This document shows, one piece after another, positions 23,307 to 32,822 of a DNA stretch of 32,848 nucleotides. This DNA comes from Candidatus Tiamatella incendiivivens (GTDB lineage: Archaea; Thermoproteota; Thermoprotei_A; Sulfolobales; Acidilobaceae). Under the pieces are notes generated by a model, which made no database searches, was not told where the DNA came from, and was given only the letters and a program-made list of their open reading frames with translations. Within the stretch, counting starts at the first letter, position 1; every line of letters begins with the position of its first letter. Location: contig WALW01000014.1 of NCBI GenBank assembly GCA_015522635.1, forward strand, positions 1-32,848, in the 5' to 3' direction. A program made the position numbers and the translations under genes.

Positions 23307-24603
23307 AGACCTCATTCATTTAGCTTTGAATATTCTGAGAAAGTACCCTCTTTGCGATAGATGCCTTGGAAGAATGTTTGCTAGACTAGGTATAGGTTTA
23401 AATAATAAAGATAGGGGAAAAGCACTGAAAATACTAATTGTTATGTATCTCCACAATAGAATAATCACAGGTGACCAGGAAGCAGTTAAAATATTCCGCG
23501 AAACAGCTCCTAACATAGGAGAACCTGCTAGAGGTCTATATGAAAAATTGTTTAACGAAGAGTTACGTGTTAGAAAGTGTTCCATATGCGAAGATAGACT
23601 AGATGAAACTATAACTAAAGCCTCAATTATAGCATATAACAAATTAAAGGAATGGGACATAGAAAAGTTCCTCGTAGGTGGACGTGCCCCTTTCGAAACT
23701 GTTAGATCAGAGGAATCTATTAAAACCGAGTATAATTTAGCGTATTCTGAGAGCATTAAAAACGAAGTTAAAAGAGAAGTAGGGAAGAAACTACAGGAAT
23801 ATGGGTTGACTGTAGATTTTGATAATCCAGAAGGAGTTATTATGATTGAACTATGGAAGCCGGTTGCAACGATACAGGTTAACCCCGTATTCTTCAGAGG
23901 ATACTATTGGAAGACTGGTAGAAAAATTAGCCAGTCTTATTGGCCTACCAGGTGGGGATTAAAGTATGATTTCTCTGTTGAACAGGCAACTTGGAACCTC
24001 AAAAAGAATATGAAATGTGAGAAAACTATCATACATGCCGCGGGAAGAGAAGATGCAGATGCAAGAATGTTGGGAACTGGCAGACCTCTCATTATAGAAG
24101 TTAAACGTCCTAGAAAAAGGAGGATCAATATCGATGAAGTTGAAACAGTTTTGAATGAGGGGGGTAAGGGGTTCGTTCATTTTAAAATCAAAGGATTAGC
24201 TAGCAGGCTTGATGTGCGATTATATAAGAATGAATTAGCTAGCATGAGAAAATTATATAAGGCACTTGTTGTATCTGAATCACCTATACTTTCAAGCGAT
24301 TTGAGTAGGATAGAGTCCGAGTTCCGTGAACGTGTTATTAGCCAGCAAACTCCCATTAGAGTACTTCATAGAAGGAGCGATCTTGTAAGAAATAAAAAAG
24401 TATACAAGGTCAAGAATCTTCCTATATCAGAGTATGCCTTCTATAGTTTCATACTAGCGGAAGGCGGCCTTTATGTTAAAGAGTTAATTAGCGGAGATGA
24501 AGGAAGGACAAAGCCTAGTTTCGCTGACGTATTGGACGCATCAGTTCATTGCGTTGACTTGGATGTTATAGGTGTTGACTTTGAAGTTCCAGGGCACCTG
24601 TAA
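23287..24603 (+). CDS. pus10: tRNA pseudouridine synthase Pus10
   Basis: A 438-residue archaeal Pus10, which makes pseudouridine 54 and 55 in the T-loop of tRNA, replacing bacterial TruB. The N-terminal zinc-binding/THUMP-like region has LCDRCLGRMFARLG and CSICEDRL (two CxxC pairs). The catalytic domain has YWKTGRKISQSYWP and the catalytic-Asp motif AAGREDADARMLGTGRP. RPLIIEVKRP and the terminal YVKELISGDEGRTKPSFADVL complete the family pattern. The ATG start overlaps the end of surE by 20 bp. It is followed by L21e after 46 bp with a TATA box in between. Confidence 0.96.
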   Translation: MAFTAYEDLIHLALNILRKYPLCDRCLGRMFARLGIGLNNKDRGKALKILIVMYLHNRIITGDQEAVKIFRETAPNIGEPARGLYEKLFNEELRVRKCSICEDRLDETITKASIIAYNKLKEWDIEKFLVGGRAPFETVRSEESIKTEYNLAYSESIKNEVKREVGKKLQEYGLTVDFDNPEGVIMIELWKPVATIQVNPVFFRGYYWKTGRKISQSYWPTRWGLKYDFSVEQATWNLKKNMKCEKTIIHAAGREDADARMLGTGRPLIIEVKRPRKRRINIDEVETVLNEGGKGFVHFKIKGLASRLDVRLYKNELASMRKLYKALVVSESPILSSDLSRIESEFRERVISQQTPIRVLHRRSDLVRNKKVYKVKNLPISEYAFYSFILAEGGLYVKELISGDEGRTKPSFADVLDASVHCVDLDVIGVDFEVPGHL

Positions 24604-24604
24604 A

Positions 24605-24613
24605 CTTTATATG
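24605..24613 (+). promoter_or_regulatory. TATA box upstream of L21e
   Basis: CTTTATATG, about 37-45 bases before the L21e ATG, placing a start site near 24636. This gives the ribosomal-protein cluster its own promoter within the long plus-strand run. Confidence 0.55.
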
Positions 24614-24649
24614 GCGAATAAACATCTTTTTCGCTTGGGGTGTGTCTAA

Positions 24650-24949
24650 ATGGTCAGAGCACCTAGAGGATTCAGGCATAAGACTAGGAAGCTTTTGAAG
24701 AAGCATACTAGAGAAAAGGGAGGAGTTCCCCCTATTAGCTTACTGCTCCACGAGTATCAGGTGGGAGACAAGGTACATATAATCATTAACCCAGCCATAC
24801 ATAAGGGAATGCCCCATAGAAGATATCACGGAAAGACCGCAGTCATTGTTGGGAAAAGAGGAAAATCATATTTAGTAAATGTTTCCCTGGGTAATAAAAG
24901 GAAACTGTTAATAATCAGGCCGGAGCACTTGATACCGGCAAAAGAATAA
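24650..24949 (+). CDS. rpl21e: 50S ribosomal protein L21e
   Basis: A 99-residue protein matching archaeal L21e end to end: MVRAPRGFRHKTRKLLKKH, GVPPISLLLHEYQVGDKVHI, INPAIHKGMPHRRYHGKTA, VGKRGKSYLVNV and RPEHLIPAKE. Basic, cytosolic, part of the large subunit. ATG start with GGGGTG upstream. It precedes rpoF, DUF655 and ksgA, a gene order conserved in many archaea. Confidence 0.97.
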   Translation: MVRAPRGFRHKTRKLLKKHTREKGGVPPISLLLHEYQVGDKVHIIINPAIHKGMPHRRYHGKTAVIVGKRGKSYLVNVSLGNKRKLLIIRPEHLIPAKE

Positions 24950-25024
24950 TTTTTACGTACTATCCAAGCTTTAATTACCATGAACCTTTATCATATCTAA
25001 AACAGCTTAATGGGTGGGTTTAAT

Positions 25025-25366
25025 TTGGTGTCAAAAAACATTATTAAATCGAAAGCCCTCTCGCTTTCTGAAGCTTATGATGTTATGGTTAAGCGGAGTG
25101 AGCAGGAGCCTATGCTTACTGAGATCCAGAGTAAATCTTTAGATTACCTAAAAGATTTTGGTGGCGATAGAGATAAGAACAGAGTTAGAAAGTCGGTTGA
25201 GAAGCTTTTGAACCTAGGATTAAAGCCTGAGGTTTCTGTTATCCTCGTGGATGTATGCCCGTCAACAATTGACGAAGTTTTCTCTGTAATGCAAATAGAC
25301 AAGGAATTCGACCTAACACCTGAAATTGCAAGAGAGGTACTTGAAATAGTAAAGTATTCCTGCTAG
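25025..25366 (+). CDS. rpoF: RNA polymerase subunit Rpo4 (RpoF)
   Basis: About 113 residues of the Rpb4-like subunit, which pairs with Rpo7 to form the RNA polymerase stalk. Signatures are ALSLSEAYDVM, QSKSLDYLKDFG, DKNRVRKSVEKLLNLGLKPE and SVILVDVCPSTIDEVFSVM. An ATG at 25010 is in frame but is followed at once by GGTGGG, the probable Shine-Dalgarno for TTG at 25025. The gene sits between L21e and DUF655 in the conserved archaeal order. Confidence 0.93.
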   Translation: MVSKNIIKSKALSLSEAYDVMVKRSEQEPMLTEIQSKSLDYLKDFGGDRDKNRVRKSVEKLLNLGLKPEVSVILVDVCPSTIDEVFSVMQIDKEFDLTPEIAREVLEIVKYSC

Positions 25367-25464
25367 TCATACTCTACGTCTAGTTACACCATGTATTTAA
25401 GGCATCTAGTCTATATTTTAGGTATGGTTTATTAGTAACGAGAAGAGTTATATGGTGAACACTT

Positions 25465-26364
25465 ATGTATAGACCTGGAAGAAAGCCTCCTAGAAGATAT
25501 GCTTCCCGTCAACCACCAGGCAGATGGCATAAGGAGCAAGCCTTTCATCCCGCCAGAGTTGAAAGGGAGGCTGTTGTCCTTGACTATATGCCACGGGGTA
25601 ATCCCTTTGATGTACACCCAGAGCATAGGAGCGGAGTTCCTATAGCGGTTGGTGTAGGAGTAAGGAAATTTACTTTAGTGGACGGGATCCCTCTCATAGG
25701 AGAACCTGAGTTCATGGAAAAGATTTCATTATCATTTCAATTTAGGGCAGGTAGCTACAGGCTTTACTGTATTGAAATACTTAAAAATAGCGTAGCCTGC
25801 TTTTCTAAGGAGCCTATTGATAATGCTGTAGCAGAAAGTATAGCTAAGGAAATTGGAAGGTTTTCTTCTGTTAAAGTATTCAGCGATCCCACTGTGCTTT
25901 CTAAGTACATAGAGGCCTTCGGTTTTTCACCTAGAGTTATAGATACTCATAGAATTCCATTGAAATATGATGATCTAACAACTGTGGCAAAGGATAATTT
26001 GAAAGAAGCGTTAAAGAAAATCATAAAAATGAGAGAAAAAATCTTTATCGAGTTTTATAATACCGCGGAACCCATAAGCTTACGGCTCCATACGTTAGAA
26101 CTCCTGAAAGGCATAGGTCAAAGAACACTTAGAGAATTCCTTAATGAGAGAAAAAAGCGTGGTAAATTCAAGAGCTTTGAAGAACTTTCAAGTGTATTAA
26201 GAAGTGATCCCATTGAAATGATAGCTGATAAAATCATTGCTGAGCTCGGAGGAGAAGATAGGTATTATATTTTTATAAAACCTCCGCTTCCACAGCCCAG
26301 TGAATCTAGTAGGCAAAGAATCTATCTAGGCTACTTAGACCGTCTGGCTCGGGAAGAAGAGTAA
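25465..26364 (+). CDS. DUF655 protein with an internal insertion
   Basis: A 299-residue DUF655 family protein, predicted RNA-binding and almost always next to ksgA in archaea. The N-terminal OB-like strand block has AVVLDYMPRGNPFD and PIAVGVGVRKFTLVDG. The C-terminal helix-hairpin-helix region has DDLTTVAKDNLKEAL, FIEFYNTAEPISLRLHTLELLKGIGQRTL and IADKIIAELGG. About 60 extra residues (roughly 80-145, with two cysteines) separate these blocks compared with the usual 190-220-residue family members. ATG start with GGTGAAC upstream. Stop and the ATG of ksgA overlap by one base. Confidence 0.85.
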   Translation: MYRPGRKPPRRYASRQPPGRWHKEQAFHPARVEREAVVLDYMPRGNPFDVHPEHRSGVPIAVGVGVRKFTLVDGIPLIGEPEFMEKISLSFQFRAGSYRLYCIEILKNSVACFSKEPIDNAVAESIAKEIGRFSSVKVFSDPTVLSKYIEAFGFSPRVIDTHRIPLKYDDLTTVAKDNLKEALKKIIKMREKIFIEFYNTAEPISLRLHTLELLKGIGQRTLREFLNERKKRGKFKSFEELSSVLRSDPIEMIADKIIAELGGEDRYYIFIKPPLPQPSESSRQRIYLGYLDRLAREEE

Positions 26365-27188
26365 TGATATATTCTATTGCAAGCGCCCCTCCTTTATCTT
26401 ATCCTGGTTTACTTCGCTGGACAAAAACTATTTTGAATGCCTATAGTATTAGGCCTAGTGATAGGTTCGGTCAGAACTTTGTCGTTAAACCCCAAATAAT
26501 TATTGACATTCTAGATTGCCTACTATCATTCTCGTGTTCAAGGATACTAGAGCTGGGGGCAGGATTGGGGTCGCTTTCCTATTATCTGAATGCCGTTTGC
26601 GGCTCTACACTTTCAGTTGAAATAGATCCTAAGCTAGCTAGGATTGTTTACAATGTTGTTGAAAATGTTAAAGGTAGCGTAATAAACGGGGATGGATTGG
26701 ATTTCATTTCAACTGGACTTTTCCACCAGTTCGTCTCCAACACTCCATATCATTTGTCAGGCAAGATAATTGCCAAACTCGCGTCAAGTAATTCTATTCA
26801 TGGAGCCTCACTACTTGTCCAGAAAGAGGTTGGAGATAGATTATTGGCACAGCCTGGTGATAGGGATTATGGAAGATTATCTATAATTGGGCAATTATTC
26901 TTTGATGCTTCAGTGAAACGTTTCTATCCCCCAAGTTTCTTCTACCCTAAACCTGAAGTTTCTGGTGAACTGATTTGTCTTCGAAGGAAAAAATCATGGG
27001 ACAACAAGTTGCATGGGAAGCTAGAGGAGGTTACCGCTTGCTTATTTTCAGGTAGGAATAAGATTGCTTATAAACAGGTTTCAAAATGTACAGGTTTACC
27101 CGTTATGGAGCTTGAGTGGTTATCCGGGATAAGGATTAGGGAGATGACACCTTGGGATATAGAGAGGTTACTAGAGGTTTACGGGTAA
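26364..27188 (+). CDS. ksgA: 16S rRNA dimethyladenosine transferase KsgA/Dim1
   Basis: A 274-residue SAM-dependent enzyme that dimethylates two adjacent adenines near the 3' end of 16S rRNA, present in this window. Motifs are DRFGQNFVVKPQII, ILELGAGLGSLSYYL (SAM motif I), LSVEIDPKLARIV and the catalytic SNTPYHLSGKI (family NxPY, with Thr at the second position). YPPSFFYPKPEV follows. The ATG overlaps the DUF655 stop by one base, and its end overlaps the HemK-like gene by 37 bp. Confidence 0.95.
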   Translation: MIYSIASAPPLSYPGLLRWTKTILNAYSIRPSDRFGQNFVVKPQIIIDILDCLLSFSCSRILELGAGLGSLSYYLNAVCGSTLSVEIDPKLARIVYNVVENVKGSVINGDGLDFISTGLFHQFVSNTPYHLSGKIIAKLASSNSIHGASLLVQKEVGDRLLAQPGDRDYGRLSIIGQLFFDASVKRFYPPSFFYPKPEVSGELICLRRKKSWDNKLHGKLEEVTACLFSGRNKIAYKQVSKCTGLPVMELEWLSGIRIREMTPWDIERLLEVYG

Positions 27189-27817
27189 GAAATACCCTCC
27201 ATAAGGGATTTAGAGTTAACTATGCGATACACCCTTGTGTTTATGAACCAGAGGAAGATAGTTTTCTTTTGGCCGATTCTCTAGTTAATGCTTTTCATAA
27301 TGGTTTGCAACCGAATAGTGTCATCGAACTTGGGGTAGGATCAGGCTATATTTCTAGTTTGATTTTCAGTCTGTGGGATCCCAGGCTTTTTGTGGGAACA
27401 GATGTTAACCGGTTCGCTATTGAAGCGACTAAATCGTCTCTGTCTATGCATGAGAGAGCCTTGAAGAAAAGTTCTATAGTTGTATGTGATAGAGATTCCT
27501 GTGTTAGTGATGAATGGACCTTTGATTTAGCGATTTCCAATCCTCCTTACCTTCCTGTGGAGGACGAAGTTAAAGATGAATGCAACGAACTGCTCATTAG
27601 GGGCTGGAGTTGCAAACGGCAATGCCTAGAAGGTTTCTGTGCCTCATTATGCAAAAGAGGGAGAGTTGTTTTTATGGTCCTATCAAATCTCTCCCCTTTA
27701 GATGGTGTATTTGAGTGCATGGAACAATTCAACTGTAAACCAAAGATTATAAGGAAGCGTAAGGTTTTCTTTGAGGAAATACTAGTTGTTATGGGTGAAC
27801 ATGCTCTTGATGATTAG
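27152..27817 (+). CDS. HemK/Mtq2-like protein methyltransferase
   Basis: A 221-residue class I SAM methyltransferase of the HemK family, likely methylating a Gln in the archaeal release factor aRF1. VYEPEEDSFLLADSL is the family opening, VIELGVGSGYISSLI is SAM motif I, FVGTDVNRFAIEAT follows, and the substrate-binding motif is AISNPPYLP. Cysteine content in the C-terminal half is higher than usual (WSCKRQCLEGFCASLC). ATG at 27152 overlaps ksgA by 37 bp; no later in-frame start before the family core fits. Release-factor methylation is established for the family, not shown here. Confidence 0.9.
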   Translation: MGYREVTRGLRVRNTLHKGFRVNYAIHPCVYEPEEDSFLLADSLVNAFHNGLQPNSVIELGVGSGYISSLIFSLWDPRLFVGTDVNRFAIEATKSSLSMHERALKKSSIVVCDRDSCVSDEWTFDLAISNPPYLPVEDEVKDECNELLIRGWSCKRQCLEGFCASLCKRGRVVFMVLSNLSPLDGVFECMEQFNCKPKIIRKRKVFFEEILVVMGEHALDD

Positions 27818-28520
27818 AATTGTTCTCATCGGAACTGAGGGTGAAATCAACCTTGGAATGATTGCTAGGATAGCTGGGAATTTCTGCATCAATGAGCTTT
27901 ACCTAGTTTCGCCTCAAGCTGATATAGGCAATGAAGCTGTTCGATATTCTGTCAGGGCTGCGGATATCCTTAAGAGGTCTGTTATAGTTGACAGTCTGGA
28001 GAGGGCTTTGGATGGTGTTGATGTTTCATTTTGTTCTACTGCCATAAAGAGGGGAGGCGATTTTCTGAGGAAAACAATAGAGTTAAACTCTGTTATTCAG
28101 ATAGTTGAAAAACTTATTCCCAGCAAAGTCGCTTTCGTTTTTGGGAGAGAGAGTACTGGGTTGACACGTGGAGAGTTAGCACGATGCGATTACAGATTCA
28201 CCATAGAAACTTGTCCTAGTTATCCGACACTGAATTTAGCTAACTCTGTTGCAATAACTATGTACGAGATATACCGTAACATAACTAGGAAACCCTTGCA
28301 TGAAGGCTTAAGTGGAAATAAATTCATAGAACAGAGAAACAGGTTGATTACCGTATTTGAGCATTTATCCTCTCAAGTTTTCAGAGATGAATATAGAGTA
28401 AAGAATTCTAAGCTTCTTGCTATGAAATTAGCTGATCCTCGGTTTCTTGATGACGTGGAAATAGGCTTACTTCTCACCCTGATGTCCAGGTTGAAAGGGC
28501 GTTTAGAGAGGTGTTCCTAG
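27801..28520 (+). CDS. SpoU/TrmJ-like tRNA 2'-O-methyltransferase
   Basis: About 239 residues of the SPOUT superfamily, closest to TrmJ, which 2'-O-methylates position 32 of tRNA. Motifs: VLIGTEGEINLGMIARIAGNF (motif 1), ELYLVSPQAD, VAFVFGRESTGLTRGEL (motif 2, knot) and CPSYPTLNLANSVAITMYE (motif 3). The start is uncertain: ATG 27801, TTG 27807 and ATG 27810 all lie after GGGTGAAC. It overlaps the end of the HemK-like gene by 17 bp, and its stop overlaps the next gene's GTG. Confidence 0.88.
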   Translation: MLLMIRIVLIGTEGEINLGMIARIAGNFCINELYLVSPQADIGNEAVRYSVRAADILKRSVIVDSLERALDGVDVSFCSTAIKRGGDFLRKTIELNSVIQIVEKLIPSKVAFVFGRESTGLTRGELARCDYRFTIETCPSYPTLNLANSVAITMYEIYRNITRKPLHEGLSGNKFIEQRNRLITVFEHLSSQVFRDEYRVKNSKLLAMKLADPRFLDDVEIGLLLTLMSRLKGRLERCS

Positions 28521-29572
28521 TGAGGCTTCTTTTTACATGTAACCCTGGAACAGAGGATGTAGTATCACTTGAAGCAGCTGAATTACTGGGAGCTACGCCT
28601 CTGGAAAACAGGAAAATGTACGGTAGAATAGTTGTAGAAACGCCAATAGAGGACTATGAATTACTAGCTGAAAAAATCTATGAGATGAGGACTATACATT
28701 ATGCTGGTATCCTTCTCCTATGGGATGAGTCCGAGGAACCCAATTTAGATTGGATTAAAAAATCCGCTGAGGAATCATTTATATGGAGGTATATACCGGG
28801 TTCCTCTTCTTTCGCCGTAAAATCGGTCAGGGAAGGTAGCCATGACTTCACATCGATGGATATATCAAAAGTTGTTGGTGGGATAATATATGATTCCATT
28901 AAAAATGGGGGAGTAATTCCTATAGTTAGACTTAATTCACCATCCATTCTAGTGCGTGCGGATCTCATAGAAAACGAGTTATACATTTCGCTTTCACTCA
29001 CAGGGGACTATTCCAGGCATATAAGACGATATAGGGTTTTTGACCATCCTGCTGCACTTAAATCCACTTTAGCAGCGGTGATGTTACGATTAGCACAAGC
29101 TGTAGATGGAGACATTATTCTAGATCCTATGTGTGGCTCTGGAACAGTAGCTCTGGAAGCAACGCATATTTTTGAAGCATCTCGCATAATATGTAATGAT
29201 GTGAATGCCAAGCATATTAGGAGTGCCAAAGCGAATGCTTTTCTAGCGCGTGTGAAAGATAGGATAAAATTCACAGTTAGCAACGCATTGGATCTAGATA
29301 GTAAACTTGAGGAGCCTGTGGATGTAATAGTCTCTAATCCTCCTTATGGTATTAGGTTGGGGAGTGCACGTTCGGTAAAGGTTCTCTACAAGAAACTAGT
29401 GTCAAAACTGCCATTCATATTATCTCCTGGGGGTAGGGTTTCATTCATAACACCGGAAGGCAGGTATATGAAGAGGTTGCTTGTAAATAACGGGTTTGAG
29501 ATAATCGATTATAGAAAGGTGAAACATGGAGATTTGTGGGTATCTATTATAACTGGTCAGCAAGCTGTTTAA
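28520..29572 (+). CDS. Trm14/TrmN-like THUMP tRNA methyltransferase
   Basis: About 350 residues: an N-terminal THUMP domain (LLFTCNPGTEDVVSLEAAELLG ... SSFAVKSVREGSHDF) followed by a Rossmann methyltransferase domain. The latter has DHPAALKSTLAAVMLRLA, ILDPMCGSGTVALEAT (SAM motif I) and VIVSNPPYGIRLGS (N2-guanine/NPPY motif). This is the architecture of archaeal Trm14/TrmN, which forms N2-methylguanosine at tRNA position 6. The GTG at 28520 has GAGGTG 6 bases upstream; GTG 28511 lies in the Shine-Dalgarno itself. It ends the run of tRNA/rRNA modification genes. Confidence 0.9.
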   Translation: MRLLFTCNPGTEDVVSLEAAELLGATPLENRKMYGRIVVETPIEDYELLAEKIYEMRTIHYAGILLLWDESEEPNLDWIKKSAEESFIWRYIPGSSSFAVKSVREGSHDFTSMDISKVVGGIIYDSIKNGGVIPIVRLNSPSILVRADLIENELYISLSLTGDYSRHIRRYRVFDHPAALKSTLAAVMLRLAQAVDGDIILDPMCGSGTVALEATHIFEASRIICNDVNAKHIRSAKANAFLARVKDRIKFTVSNALDLDSKLEEPVDVIVSNPPYGIRLGSARSVKVLYKKLVSKLPFILSPGGRVSFITPEGRYMKRLLVNNGFEIIDYRKVKHGDLWVSIITGQQAV

Positions 29573-29643
29573 AAAGGAATCTTTAATAATGCACATTAAT
29601 GCTTCAATATGTAGTATAGTTGATTGGAGAGAGGTGCATGAAT

Positions 29644-30153
29644 ATGCCGCTCAGACCAGCTAAGTGTTATACACACTTCACGACACCAGCCTATACTAGG
29701 AAGGAATATATTCACGGTGTTCCTCAGCCTAAGATAACAAAGTTCGAAATGGGTAACCCACGTATTGACGCCGATATATTAGTTCAATTAGTAGTACTGG
29801 AGTCAGGTCAGGTAAGGCATAATGCTCTTGAGGCTGCTAGAATGGCTGTTAACAAATACCTTACCATAAAGGTCGGGTCGAATAACTTCTACTTCAGGAT
29901 AAGAACATATCCACATCAGGTTCTAAGAGAAAACAAAATGATGGCATTTGCAGGTGCTGACAGACTTCAGGATGGGATGAGGCAAGCCTTTGGAAAACCC
30001 ATTGGTACAGCCGCCAGAGTATTCCCCGGCCATGTAGTTCTAGAAGCAAAGGGTAGGAGGCAAGACCTTCCTCATTTAAAGGAAGCTCTTAGAAGGGGGG
30101 GAGACAAACTACCCTTACCTACTAGGATAGTAATAAAGGAAGCAACTCAATAA
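29644..30153 (+). CDS. rpl10e: 50S ribosomal protein L10e (uL16 family)
   Basis: About 169 residues matching archaeal L10e: [91 protein letters not shown] and [13 protein letters not shown] at 29644 follows GAGAGGTG at 7 bases and gives the usual MPLRP start; the ATG at 29638 is an alternative. A TATA-like CTTTAATAAT at about 29580 suggests its own promoter. Confidence 0.96.
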   Translation: MPLRPAKCYTHFTTPAYTRKEYIHGVPQPKITKFEMGNPRIDADILVQLVVLESGQVRHNALEAARMAVNKYLTIKVGSNNFYFRIRTYPHQVLRENKMMAFAGADRLQDGMRQAFGKPIGTAARVFPGHVVLEAKGRRQDLPHLKEALRRGGDKLPLPTRIVIKEATQ

Positions 30154-30246
30154 AGCAATGCTTCTTTACTTATACTATCCATAACCTCTTCGAATTCTTT
30201 GTAAACCAATAATTAATAGCCTCTCTATGAAAAACTCTTATACACA
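30154..30246. other. AT-rich intergenic stretch before the GC-rich island
   Basis: No open frame or known RNA. Contains TAATTAATAG near 30211 and CTTATACAC near 30234, either of which could serve as a TATA box for the GC-rich island beginning at 30247. Confidence 0.4.
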
Positions 30247-30335
30247 CCCGCGGCTACCCGGCGGCGGCGCGAGGACAACACGGGGCTGAGCCCCGGGTAT
30301 ATAAAGGGATGAGCCCTACAGCCTCCAGCCGCGGG
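30247..30335. ncRNA. Unassigned GC-rich structured segment upstream of 16S, candidate ncRNA
   Basis: About 90 bases enclosed by a perfect 9-bp pair CCCGCGGCT (30247-30255) / AGCCGCGGG (30327-30335). Directly inside, ACCCGG (30256-30261) pairs with CCGGGT (30293-30298). A perfect hairpin GGGGC-TGA-GCCCC lies at 30282-30294, overlapping and so competing with that pair. A TATATAAA at 30297-30304 would read as a promoter for the minus strand, with T5 at about 30225-30229 as a minus-strand end. The surrounding sequence is AT-rich. It lies before the probable 16S promoter (30397), so is not simply rRNA leader. No known RNA class was recognised. Confidence 0.4.
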
Positions 30336-30396
30336 AACAACCTCCCAGACTTTACGAACCGTATAAATCTTACAGAACTAACCACGTGAGAAAACC

Positions 30397-30404
30397 TATA
30401 TATA
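30397..30404 (+). promoter_or_regulatory. Probable TATA box of the 16S rRNA gene
   Basis: TATATATA preceded by AAAACC. It would place transcription start near 30427, giving a leader of about 180 bases before mature 16S. Confidence 0.6.
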
Positions 30405-30426
30405 CCCCGCATAAGATAACTATAAG

Positions 30427-30608
30427 CTTGCGTAAAATCTAGCACACAGAAAGAGTGACACTTGGAAATGGGGTCCTAAACACCCTCGGAAGCTATCCGA
30501 GGAAGTTTGGGGCCGACAGGGGTCGCTTACGTGGTGCTCCCTCCCACAGCATGGAGCGCCGCGCCACGAAAAGGGATCCGCCATCCTCCAGGGCGGCATG
30601 CGGCCGTC
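30427..30608 (+). other. 16S rRNA precursor leader
   Basis: GC-rich stems precede mature 16S: CCTCGG/CCGAGG (30484-30489 with 30497-30502), GTGCTCC/GGAGCGCC and CGTGG/CCACG (about 30530-30568). GTCGCTT (30522-30528) is exactly complementary to AAGCGAC (32126-32132) downstream of 16S, and GGCC at 30511-30514 can pair with GGCC at 32141-32144. Together these would close the processing stem around pre-16S. Confidence 0.6.
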
Positions 30609-32111
<1,503 letters not shown>

Positions 32112-32159
32112 GCCGAAGTAGGGCGAAGCGACAATAGAGGGGCCTACACAGAGAGAGGT

Positions 32160-32184
32160 AAGAGAAAACCTATTTTTTTCTCTT
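32160..32184 (+). terminator. Likely 3' end signal of the 16S transcript
   Basis: Perfect inverted repeat AAGAGAAAA (32160-32168) / TTTTCTCTT (32176-32184) with T7 at 32173-32179, then TTAATTTTTAA. Archaeal polymerase terminates at such T-runs. It supports a 16S-only transcript. Confidence 0.6.
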
Positions 32185-32445
32185 AATTTTTAACACAATG
32201 CAACTATTTTTTAGTATTTAGTTAACATTTTGTAAAATTAGCACTTTATGAGCGAAAAGCATAAAATAAACGACATTAAGTTAAACAAAAGTTAAGTTTT
32301 TTTCACAAATACTGATCATAGTGTAAAAGTAGGGACTAGGAAGGCCCAGAATATGTATGCATTATTTCAATGTTATGTATTTTTTAATCGTTTGGATTAG
32401 TAATGAGGTAGTGTATTTCATAGATGATGACTTCTAAGTATAGAA
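32185..32445. other. AT-rich gene-free stretch after 16S
   Basis: About 260 bases of strongly AT-rich sequence with no open frame of note, no tRNA and no start of 23S. Only runs of A and T are seen. Confidence 0.5.
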
Positions 32446-32643
32446 TTAAATTCTAAACTTAATTTTATTGACATAATCCTCTAATTTTCTTCTTTTGGAG
32501 TAATCAGCATCTTGAATAATAGATTTTGCGACTTCATATGCTTCCGCATCTCCAGAGCCCTCAAACAAATCGTAAATAGCATAAAATACAGTTTTTTTAT
32601 CTAAGTTATCATCATCTATGTAGGGCTTCAATAATTCTAGCAA
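32446..32643 (-). CDS. Unknown 65-residue protein
   Basis: Not recognised. It starts at TTG (32643) after GGAGAGGGAG and overlaps the end of the next gene upstream by 7 bp, so it is the second gene of a small operon. The protein is helical, acidic in its first half (ELLKPYIDDDNLDKK, YDLFEGSGDAEAYEVAK) and basic at the end (SKRRKLEDYVNKIKFRI). No cysteines, no signal peptide. Base composition is more AT-rich than most of the window. Confidence 0.55.
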   Translation of the reverse strand: MLELLKPYIDDDNLDKKTVFYAIYDLFEGSGDAEAYEVAKSIIQDADYSKRRKLEDYVNKIKFRI

Positions 32644-32822
32644 TCTTTTATCTCCCTCTCCTTGTGTAAACCGTAGAATATCATTGGATGAGCATAGTAT
32701 AATATGGCTTTTTTTCTTTCTAAAAGAACAGCAATCCTTCGTGTTAAATTATCCCAAATATTAGTTGTAGTTTCTTTTATACTATGTCCTGTTATCAGAA
32801 GTTTTCCAATTTTAAATTTCAT
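32637..32822 (-). CDS. Unknown 61-residue basic protein
   Basis: Not recognised. It starts at ATG (32822) just behind AAAGGTGAT, a strong Shine-Dalgarno for this genome, which supports it as a true gene. The sequence (MKFKIGKLLITGHSIKETT ... RRIAVLLERKKAILYYAHPM) is basic with a hydrophobic centre but no clear membrane segment. It overlaps the following small gene by 7 bp. The pair, in AT-rich sequence next to 16S, could be lineage-specific or derived from a mobile element, but nothing proves that. Confidence 0.6.
   Translation of the reverse strand: MKFKIGKLLITGHSIKETTTNIWDNLTRRIAVLLERKKAILYYAHPMIFYGLHKEREIKDC

Noticed and set aside
32446-32822. The two small genes as one frameshifted gene
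   Set aside because: Each has its own Shine-Dalgarno and plausible start, and the overlap is typical of coupled genes; no family alignment spans both.
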